Shown here: one piece after another, positions 1 to 5,190 of the stretch
Layout: each line of letters begins with the position of its first letter
Numbering within the stretch: position 1 is the first letter of the stretch
NCBI GenBank assembly: GCA_002405405.1
Contig: DHLT01000059.1
Span: forward strand, 12,697-17,886
Direction: 5' to 3'
Length of the DNA stretch: 5,190 bases
Source: Ignavibacteria bacterium UBA4661
GTDB taxonomy: Bacteria > Bacteroidota > Ignavibacteria > Kapaibacteriales > UBA4661
Made by a program: the position numbers and the translations under genes
Notes under the pieces: generated by a model
The model's database searches: none
The model's input: the letters and a program-made list of their open reading frames with translations, nothing else
What the model was told of the DNA's origin: nothing

Positions 1-1344
1 AAAAAATATATAGGATCATCTGATCGCCGTTTTATTGGTGAAACAGTGTTTGCTGTTGTACGTTCTTATTCTCTCCTTGCTGCATTGTGTGGTTTTCCTC
101 CATTGCCCTCGGAGCGCTTACGTGCAGGTGATATCGGTGATGAATTACTGCTTGTTTTGGCACATTGTCTTTGTGGTAAAGAGATTGGTACTATTGAGCA
201 AGAGTCTGCTCTACAAGAGCAATGTCGTAAAGCACAGAATATCGAACACATACATGGTAGTCAAGCACAGTGGATCGAGCATGAATATCGACAGGCATGT
301 GCTCTTCATGATGTTGCTACTTATGACTCTGCACAGAGTATCATTGAAAAACGATGGCAGACAATTCAAAACTCTATCGAGCGTGTACCGGAACATTATG
401 GTGTGCAAGCATGGATGATGGCCTCATGGGAAGCATCGCCGACACTCCGTATGCAGCGCTCGGACAGTCATGCACTCGCACAGACGCTCCTTGCACCTGC
501 ACCATTGTGCTTACGCGTGAATACGCTCAAAGCAGACCGTAGAGCGGTAGCAGAGCAATTGAAAAGCGAAGGTATTGATGTTGAGGATGGTTTGCTTTCA
601 CCTTCGGCACTCATTATTCGTAAGCGGGTTAATTTACTCCAACATCCTTTGTATGTGCATGGTATGATTGAGATACAAGACGAAGCAAGTCAATTGTTAG
701 GTTATGCTGTACACCCTGCGCCTACTGATGTCATTCTGGATGCTTGTGCCGGAGCAGGGGGGAAATCATTGCATCTTGGAGCATTACAAGGAAATCGTGG
801 TCGTATCATCTCAGCAGATATTGAGTTTGGTCGTTTGAAAGAAATTGCAGGGCGCGCCGAGCGAGCAGGCATTACCTCAATCAAAACTATACATACGAAA
901 TCTGCCGTGAAACATGAAGATTATACTCTACCACGCGAATTACAATCACTTGTCGAAAGTGTATCGGCAGTTGTTGTTGACGCGCCTTGTTCAGGCATGG
1001 GAACAATTCGTCGGCAACCGATGGTAAAATGGACTCTTACGCCCGATATTCTTCGTAAGCACCAAGCAAAACAACAGCGTGTGCTGGCGCAATATGCTCA
1101 GGCAGTTCAGCGCGGTGGGGTGTTAGTCTATGCAACGTGTTCGCTCATGCCTGAAGAGAACGAACATGTTGCAGAGTTTTTTACGCGAACCTATCAAGAT
1201 TTCCAACCCGAACCGCTTGCGCCGATATTTTCTGCTCAGGGTATCACGGTCCCTTATTTGGACAGTGATGCTTATTTCATGAATTTCTCTCCGTCGCGTC
1301 ATCATACTGACGGCTTTTTTGTCGCTCGATGGCGACGTTTATAG
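1..1344 (+). CDS. RsmB/NOP-family SAM-dependent RNA (cytosine-C5) methyltransferase, 5' partial
   Basis: Probably methylates a cytosine at C5 in rRNA using S-adenosylmethionine, in the cytoplasm. Residues are counted from the first codon at base 1. The family core is clear: the RNA-binding lead-in CLRVNTLKADRR (from residue 170), SAM motif I DACAGAGGK (247-255), the acidic SAM-ribose position D273 in SADIE, motif IV DAPCSGMGTIRRQP with C330, and motif VI YATCSLMPEEN with C380. In this family the motif VI cysteine is the nucleophile and the motif IV cysteine aids product release. The protein ends in the family-like DGFFVARWRRL. The first internal start is GTG at 46, but the frame is open to base 1 and reads YIGSSDRRFIGE just upstream, a sequence that resembles the conserved N-terminal helical region of these enzymes. 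The real start is therefore outside the window, probably a few tens of residues back. The N-terminal part (about residues 35-130) is a poor match to a classical NusB-like domain. Motif I reads CAGAGGK rather than the CAAPGGK of E. coli RsmB, so the exact target base and the symbol rsmB are not certain. Confidence 0.93.
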   Translation, partial: KKYIGSSDRRFIGETVFAVVRSYSLLAALCGFPPLPSERLRAGDIGDELLLVLAHCLCGKEIGTIEQESALQEQCRKAQNIEHIHGSQAQWIEHEYRQACALHDVATYDSAQSIIEKRWQTIQNSIERVPEHYGVQAWMMASWEASPTLRMQRSDSHALAQTLLAPAPLCLRVNTLKADRRAVAEQLKSEGIDVEDGLLSPSALIIRKRVNLLQHPLYVHGMIEIQDEASQLLGYAVHPAPTDVILDACAGAGGKSLHLGALQGNRGRIISADIEFGRLKEIAGRAERAGITSIKTIHTKSAVKHEDYTLPRELQSLVESVSAVVVDAPCSGMGTIRRQPMVKWTLTPDILRKHQAKQQRVLAQYAQAVQRGGVLVYATCSLMPEENEHVAEFFTRTYQDFQPEPLAPIFSAQGITVPYLDSDAYFMNFSPSRHHTDGFFVARWRRL

Positions 1345-1471
1345 AGAAAAAAGAAACACATTTGTAAGCAGAAAAAATGTACATAAACATACACTCTGCA
1401 CGAAGTCTTGTAATTTCGCTTTCTGATAATGTTCTGTTGTTTTTTCTGTCCATATTTTTCTACAAATATCT
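1345..1471 (+). other. A/T-rich intergenic leader of the DUF4198 gene; possible promoter region
   Basis: This 127-base gap separates the methyltransferase stop from the DUF4198 start and is the only spacer on the plus strand large enough for a promoter. It is rich in A and T, with T-runs at 1440-1445 and 1455-1459. A GATAAT at 1425-1430 resembles a sigma-70 -10 box, but no good -35 sits 16-18 bases upstream. TAATTTCG at 1411-1418 is one mismatch from the Bacteroidota -7 consensus TAnnTTTG, but it lacks a TTG at the expected distance. A promoter here is likely from context, yet its position cannot be fixed from sequence. There is no strong terminator hairpin for the upstream gene. Confidence 0.3.
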
Positions 1472-1531
1472 ATGCGTTGTTTTCGTTTTGTTCTTCTGGG
1501 TCTTGTTGCATTGTGTACTACGCTCCATTGC
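1472..1531 (+). other. Signal peptide of the DUF4198 protein
   Basis: Codons 1-20 encode a short basic N-region (R2, R5), a hydrophobic core of about ten residues and a polar end TTLHC before HEMW. The expected cleavage places His21 at the mature N-terminus, as in other DUF4198 proteins. The -3/-1 residues (L and C) are not the ideal Ala-x-Ala, so the exact site is uncertain. Confidence 0.65.
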
Positions 1532-2722
1532 CATGAAATGTGGCTCATGCCGAGTAAATTCAAATTACAACCCAATGACAGTGTGAGAATTGCTATGCGG
1601 GTAGGGATGAATTTTATGGGGGAATTATGGAATTACGAACCTGACAAACTCATTACCATGCGCCGTATTGCACAAGGCAAAATGCTTGTTATGGACAGAG
1701 CAATTCCTGTCGGTAAAACAGAAGGGATTCGCTTGGGGGCAGGTGATGAGGGAACATCGATGGTCATTTTTGCCAGTAAGCCAAAATTTATAGCTCTGAA
1801 AGCAAAAGAATTCAATGAGTATTTGGAAGAAGAAGGTATCGACGACATTGCCGAACTCCGCGAGAAACGTAAAGAACTCAACAAACCTGCTCGTGAACTG
1901 TATTCACGGTGCGCAAAAACAATTCTGCAAACAGGCATACTTACCGATGACATCAGCCAAACTGCTATGGGGATGGAGTATGAATTAGTGCCGTTGACAA
2001 ACCCATACGATTGTTTCCCCGGTGATACGATGGCGATTGCAGTTGTGTGGCGTAATCAAGTTCTCAAAAATGCAATCGTGCAGTTATGGCATCGCTTCAA
2101 AACACCCGAGGGCAAAGATTCTGTCATCAAACTTCGCATGCGTTCGGATTCTTTGGGGAATGTCTACCCTCGCATTCCGCGTGCGGGTGCATGGTTAGCA
2201 GGAAGTGTAAAAATGATTCCGCATACAGCAACTAAGCAAGCTGATTATGAAAGTTATTGGGCAAGTTTAACGTTTGAAATCGGTGAACGCACGCCGATGT
2301 CCCTCATGACCTCCGTAGTAAGCAAAGATTTACCCGATTGGTTCTTTAAGCCCTTTGAGGCGCGGAGGATTGTCTCCGGTGGGCGTGCACAACGTGAGTT
2401 TGTCGGTAGTGAAATGCTTTTTCGCCGTGATAGCACCATACGCAATCTTGCTATGCAACTTGATAGTCAGCGAGTTGCAACTGAAGGTCGATGGAAAATG
2501 AAAGATAATAATTCAGAATATGAATTGAGTGTAACATTCATGGGGATGCTGTCAACCGGTAAGTATCAAATTCTTGAGTGTGCGCCGAAACGCCTGAAAA
2601 TCTGGAACTACGATAGTCTCGAACGGAGAGGATTTTTGTATTACTATACCGATTATGATGTCGATGCAAAAGACAAGTTTTTTAATGAACTTCACGAAAA
2701 ACGCTTCGGCAAAAAACAATAG
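1472..2722 (+). CDS. Exported DUF4198 (COG5266-type) protein with a long C-terminal extension
   Basis: This 416-residue protein begins with a signal peptide: basic MRCFR, then the hydrophobic stretch FVLLGLVALC, with cleavage likely near residue 20. Cleavage would leave a mature N-terminus of about HEMWLMPSKF, the His-x-x-Trp opening typical of DUF4198. Further family hallmarks follow: FNEYLEEEGIDD (114-125), the ELYSRCAKT segment (142-150), ELVPLTNPYD (171-180), an AGAWLAG turn (238-244) and ADYESYWASLTFEIG (257-271). Some family members have been linked to nickel or cobalt uptake as periplasmic components, and COG5266 is labelled this way, but no transporter gene is nearby, so metal binding is only a possibility. 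Residues 273-416 extend past the usual family end. Within them, GRWKMKDNNSEYELSV (339-354) and GKYQILECAPKRLKIWN (363-379) resemble the beta-strand pattern of small lipocalin-like domains. ATG 1472 is chosen because it opens the signal peptide; no Shine-Dalgarno precedes it. The heptosyltransferase-like gene starts 6 bases after the stop. No lipobox is evident, since His precedes Cys20. Confidence 0.88.
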   Translation: MRCFRFVLLGLVALCTTLHCHEMWLMPSKFKLQPNDSVRIAMRVGMNFMGELWNYEPDKLITMRRIAQGKMLVMDRAIPVGKTEGIRLGAGDEGTSMVIFASKPKFIALKAKEFNEYLEEEGIDDIAELREKRKELNKPARELYSRCAKTILQTGILTDDISQTAMGMEYELVPLTNPYDCFPGDTMAIAVVWRNQVLKNAIVQLWHRFKTPEGKDSVIKLRMRSDSLGNVYPRIPRAGAWLAGSVKMIPHTATKQADYESYWASLTFEIGERTPMSLMTSVVSKDLPDWFFKPFEARRIVSGGRAQREFVGSEMLFRRDSTIRNLAMQLDSQRVATEGRWKMKDNNSEYELSVTFMGMLSTGKYQILECAPKRLKIWNYDSLERRGFLYYYTDYDVDAKDKFFNELHEKRFGKKQ

Positions 2723-2728
2723 GTTTTC

Positions 2729-3811
2729 ATGGCACAGCACATTCCACCATTGCATTCGTTTCGACACATTGCGGTTATTCAGACAGCATTTGTTGGCGAT
2801 GTAGCGTTAGTGCTGTACTTGATGCAAACTTTGCGTGCCCTGCATCCAAACGCTGTACTGACTTTGGTAACAACACCGCTTGGTGCAAGTTTGGCGCAAC
2901 ACTGTCCTGCTATCAATCATGTGATAGGTTTTGATAAGCGGAAGCAACAGCGAGGTTTTGCAGGGATGAAACTCATTGCGCAGCAATTGCGATCATTAAA
3001 AGTGGAATGTATTCTTGCGCCACACCGTTCGCTACGGACAACACTTGTCAGTTTGTGGACGCGCCCTGCTTGGTCGGTTGGATTTCGTAAGAATACGCTT
3101 GCATGGCTCTATCGTTATCGTGTACCATATCCTACAACTCATGAAGCAGAGCGCAATTTGTACCTGCTCACTGGCATGGTCGAATCATTGCCTGAGAAGG
3201 CAGTACAACCGATGATTATTGTTCCGACTGCCGATAGGGATCGTATTCAAGAATTGATTGAGCCATTGCGGAGTGCTACATCTGAAAATGCAAAAACCTT
3301 AATTGCACTTGCTCCCGGCTCTGTTTGGGCTACAAAGCGTTATACGCTTGAGCATATACAACATGTTGCGCATACCTTGATTAATCGTGGTTATGGCGTT
3401 GTGTTGGTGGGAAGTGCCGAAGACGCTGGTTTATGCAGAGCGATAGAAGAGTTTTGCAAAAATCATCCTCGCGCAGGGTTGATTCTGAACTGCGCCGGAG
3501 GGACATCGCTTATTGAACTCATAGAGCTTTTACGACATTGCTCAGCTATTCTGACGAATGATTCTGCACCCACACACCTTGCGAATCTTGCGGGCTGTCG
3601 AGTGGTCAGTGTTTTCGGTCCGACTCTGCCGGAATTCGGCTTTGCACCGCGTGGGGTAGAGGATTGTGTTGTTGAGCGGCGAGGATTGCCTTGCCGACCA
3701 TGTTCTTCGCATGGAAGTCAAGTGTGCCCGATTGGCACTCATGAGTGCATGACAAGTATTTCGCCTGAAGAGATTATTCGTGAGCTGATAAGCGGCAGAA
3801 CATTATCATAA
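2729..3811 (+). CDS. Glycosyltransferase family 9, ADP-heptose:LPS heptosyltransferase-like (WaaF type)
   Basis: This enzyme is expected to transfer a heptose from an ADP-activated donor to the growing LPS inner core at the cytoplasmic face of the inner membrane. The 360-residue length fits the GT9 family. The N-terminal Rossmann domain opens with IAVIQTAFVGDVAL, and D24 aligns with the proposed catalytic base D13 of E. coli WaaC. The C-terminal nucleotide-sugar domain has IALAPGSVWATKR (192-204, K203), VVLVGSAED (224-232), LTNDSAPTHLANLAG (275-289, D278 in the donor-binding loop) and VFGPTLPEFGF (295-305). A cysteine-rich tail (C322, C325, C333, C340, in the pattern LPCRPC...VCPIGTHECM) is typical of the WaaF-like branch. 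ATG 2729 lies 6 bases after the DUF4198 stop, with only AGG at 2721-2723 as a weak ribosome-binding candidate, so translational coupling to the upstream gene is likely. The acceptor sugar cannot be told from sequence, and transfer of a sugar other than heptose is possible. Confidence 0.92.
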   Translation: MAQHIPPLHSFRHIAVIQTAFVGDVALVLYLMQTLRALHPNAVLTLVTTPLGASLAQHCPAINHVIGFDKRKQQRGFAGMKLIAQQLRSLKVECILAPHRSLRTTLVSLWTRPAWSVGFRKNTLAWLYRYRVPYPTTHEAERNLYLLTGMVESLPEKAVQPMIIVPTADRDRIQELIEPLRSATSENAKTLIALAPGSVWATKRYTLEHIQHVAHTLINRGYGVVLVGSAEDAGLCRAIEEFCKNHPRAGLILNCAGGTSLIELIELLRHCSAILTNDSAPTHLANLAGCRVVSVFGPTLPEFGFAPRGVEDCVVERRGLPCRPCSSHGSQVCPIGTHECMTSISPEEIIRELISGRTLS

Positions 3812-3864
3812 ATCATAATGCGTATTCATGCGTACAAAGAATGTGTGTGAGGATATACGAAACA
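3812..3864. other. Convergent intergenic spacer with short direct repeats
   Basis: This 53-base spacer lies between the stop of the GT9 gene (plus strand) and the stop of gmk (minus strand). I find no GC-rich hairpin followed by a T-run in either direction. It contains small direct repeats: ATCATAA twice in tandem at 3805-3818, overlapping the GT9 stop, and ATGCGTA at 3818-3824 and 3828-3834, 10 bases apart. These are too short to assign a function. Confidence 0.5.
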
Positions 3865-4437
3865 TCACTCAGCACAGTATTCCTTCATAATCGCTTCAGC
3901 TTTTGCCAATGCCATAGGAAGATTGTCATTGAGCAGAATAATATCAAATTGATTCTGTACAGACATCTCCATCGAAGCGCGCGCCATGCGAATAATAATT
4001 TTTTCCGGGGACTCGGTATTACGCTTTTCTAAGCGATCACGGAGTGTGTCAAGCGAAGGCGGTGCAACAAAAACTAAGAGAGTATCATCGGGGTATGCCC
4101 TTTGCAACGAGAGTGCACCTTTGACATCAACATCAAAAATGACACACTGCCCACCGGAGAGTACACGATCAATTTCCGACTTCAGCGTGCCATAATAGTC
4201 ATTGTAAATTTCTTCGTACTCCACAAGATTATTATCATAGATGTTTTTTTCAAACTCTTCACGAGTGAGAAAAAAATAGTCTTTGCCATGCTCTTCATGT
4301 GCACGCTTGGGGCGTGTAGTGGCAGATACCGACAAAGAAAGGTGCGGCATAAGCTGAAGCAAATGCCGCACAATCGTTGTTTTGCCGGAGCCACTCGGCG
4401 CAGAAAAGACAATCAGGCGTTTGTGCCGGTGTGCCAT
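3865..4437 (-). CDS. gmk: Guanylate kinase (GMP kinase)
   Basis: Phosphorylates GMP to GDP with ATP in the cytoplasm, an essential step in guanine nucleotide synthesis and salvage. The 190-residue protein is complete and of normal family length. The P-loop is SAPSGSGKTT (12-21, K19). The GMP-binding region SVSATTRPKR (36-45) carries S38, R42 and R45, followed by HGKDYFFL (50-57) and VEYEEIYNDYYGT (72-84) with E73 and Y82. The Walker B-like segment VIFDVDVKGA (99-108) is followed by the LID and arginine region RDRLEKRNTESPEKIIIRM, containing R135, R139 and R150. Every expected catalytic and binding position I can check is present. The start is 23 bases after the stop of the YicC-family gene on the same strand, so the two are very likely one operon. 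No Shine-Dalgarno is visible before the ATG. In some bacteria rpoZ follows gmk; here no such gene follows, because the convergent GT9 gene ends 53 bases away. Confidence 0.98.
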   Translation of the reverse strand: MAHRHKRLIVFSAPSGSGKTTIVRHLLQLMPHLSLSVSATTRPKRAHEEHGKDYFFLTREEFEKNIYDNNLVEYEEIYNDYYGTLKSEIDRVLSGGQCVIFDVDVKGALSLQRAYPDDTLLVFVAPPSLDTLRDRLEKRNTESPEKIIIRMARASMEMSVQNQFDIILLNDNLPMALAKAEAIMKEYCAE

Positions 4438-4460
4438 GCGATACAGCCAAACAAAAGGTA

Positions 4461-5190
4461 TTACTCGATGTTTTGGATTTGGTCACGGATGATTTCTACC
4501 GCTTCTTTCATGCCGACAACCTGATGTGCAATACCTGCATCATTGCATTTTGAACCAATCGTGTTGATTTCTCGATTCATTTCTTGCAAGAGAAAATTAA
4601 TTTTTCGTCCGGCTTCTTTGTCCCCAAGCGCTTCACGGAAAAATTTGATGTGGCTTCGTAGGCGAACACATTCTTCAGAAACATCGATTTTATCGGCAAG
4701 AAGAACGATTTCAAGTTCCAAGCGTTGTTCATCAATTTCATCGCTTTCAAAGAGTTTTGCAATACGCTCCCGCAGACGTACACGTTCTTGAGGAACGCGC
4801 TCTGCCATTGCTTGCTCGATAGCGGTAAGTGTTGTTTCGATGTGATCAATGCGTTTGGTAAATTCTTTTGTTAATTCACCACCTTCTTTTTTACGCATAT
4901 CATTGAGCGCATCAACTGCTTGATGAATGGCAGTGCTGATAACTTCCCATTCATGGTGGAGTGCAGAGTCATGATCACCACCTTTGAAAATATCATGAAA
5001 TTGCAGAAGATGTGATAACTCGACTGCACCCGGCAATTGCAGAGAGTTTTTTAATTCTTGCAAAGCATTGTGGTAGGACACGGCAAGTGAGTGATTAAAC
5101 TTGACGGGTACGCTCACCGTTTCACCGGTATACTCGATATTGACATTGACAGAAAGTTTGCCACGTGATATTTTTTTGCGGATAATATCA
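4461..5190 (-). CDS. yicC: YicC/YloC-family endoribonuclease, 5' partial
   Basis: Members of this family are ring-forming endoribonucleases; E. coli YicC and B. subtilis YloC are the studied examples. The window holds the last 242 residues of what should be roughly 290. The frame stays open to the right edge: upstream of a GTG at 5117 it reads IIRKKISRGKLSVNVNIEYT, which matches the family's N-terminal KRISRGK-type segment, so GTG 5117 is not the start and about 50 residues lie outside. The C-terminal DUF1732 domain is textbook: VLLADKIDVSEECVRLRSHI, then INFLLQEMNREINTIGSK and a terminal RDQIQNIE. The usual SKANDA reads SKCNDA here, a mild substitution. The middle (about residues 75-150 of the visible part) is charged and probably helical or coiled coil. 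The stop lies 23 bases before gmk, and the yicC-gmk order is conserved in many phyla. Confidence 0.95.
   Translation of the reverse strand, partial: DIIRKKISRGKLSVNVNIEYTGETVSVPVKFNHSLAVSYHNALQELKNSLQLPGAVELSHLLQFHDIFKGGDHDSALHHEWEVISTAIHQAVDALNDMRKKEGGELTKEFTKRIDHIETTLTAIEQAMAERVPQERVRLRERIAKLFESDEIDEQRLELEIVLLADKIDVSEECVRLRSHIKFFREALGDKEAGRKINFLLQEMNREINTIGSKCNDAGIAHQVVGMKEAVEIIRDQIQNIE

Noticed and set aside
1321..1340. Small hairpin GTCGC/GCGAC at the end of the methyltransferase gene as a terminator
   Set aside because: The stem is only 5 base pairs, lies inside the last codons and is not followed by a proper T-run.
1369..1448. Inverted repeat CAGAAAAAA (1369-1377) and TTTTTTCTG (1440-1448)
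   Set aside because: Nine A/T-rich bases with a loop of about 60 bases are expected by chance in such a biased spacer.
1514..1537. Cys20 of the DUF4198 protein as a lipoprotein anchor
   Set aside because: The preceding residues are T-L-H, and His at -1 does not fit the lipobox, which needs Gly, Ala or Ser there. A normal signal peptidase I site fits the family better.
1339..1575. 78-codon minus-strand frame across the intergenic gap
   Set aside because: It overlaps the signal-peptide end of the DUF4198 gene, has no recognisable motif and sits in low-complexity A/T-rich sequence.
1377..1586. Hydrophobic 69-codon frame in the gap before the DUF4198 gene, resembling a small membrane protein
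   Set aside because: It overlaps the DUF4198 start by over 100 bases in another frame, and its hydrophobicity follows from the T-rich DNA. There is no independent support.
4102..4524. Open plus-strand frame of 140 codons opposite gmk and the end of the YicC-family gene
   Set aside because: It lies fully antisense to two well-supported conserved genes and its translation has no recognisable domain. It is best explained as a chance frame.

Overview
This window holds five protein-coding genes and almost no non-coding DNA. I see no RNA genes, mobile elements, CRISPR arrays or long repeats. The organism looks like a Gram-negative bacterium with an LPS-type outer membrane, because there is a heptosyltransferase-type GT9 enzyme and an exported DUF4198 protein. 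G+C is moderate, a little under half by eye. Start codons lack clear Shine-Dalgarno sequences, and the guanylate kinase carries a DVDVKGA motif familiar from Bacteroidota/Chlorobiota-type enzymes. Together these suggest the FCB group (Bacteroidota, Chlorobiota, Ignavibacteria or Kapabacteria). This placement is an inference, not a measurement.

Left half, plus strand: the window opens inside a gene for an RsmB/NOP-family RNA cytosine-C5 methyltransferase, whose frame is open to base 1, so its true start lies upstream. A 127-base A/T-rich gap follows. Next comes a gene for an exported DUF4198 (COG5266-type) protein with an unusual C-terminal extension of about 144 residues. Six bases after its stop, a GT9 ADP-heptose:LPS heptosyltransferase-like gene begins, and the two are probably co-transcribed.

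Right half, minus strand: a YicC/YloC-family endoribonuclease gene enters from the right edge (its 5' end is outside the window) and is followed after 23 bases by guanylate kinase, gmk. This yicC-gmk order is a conserved housekeeping pairing in many bacteria. The two gene blocks converge on a 53-base spacer at 3812-3864 that has no recognisable hairpin terminator.

Functionally this is ordinary chromosomal core: rRNA modification, RNA turnover, GMP phosphorylation and LPS core assembly, plus one less-characterised envelope protein. I found no convincing new multi-gene system. The DUF4198 protein with its extra, possibly lipocalin-like C-terminal region is the most interesting object.
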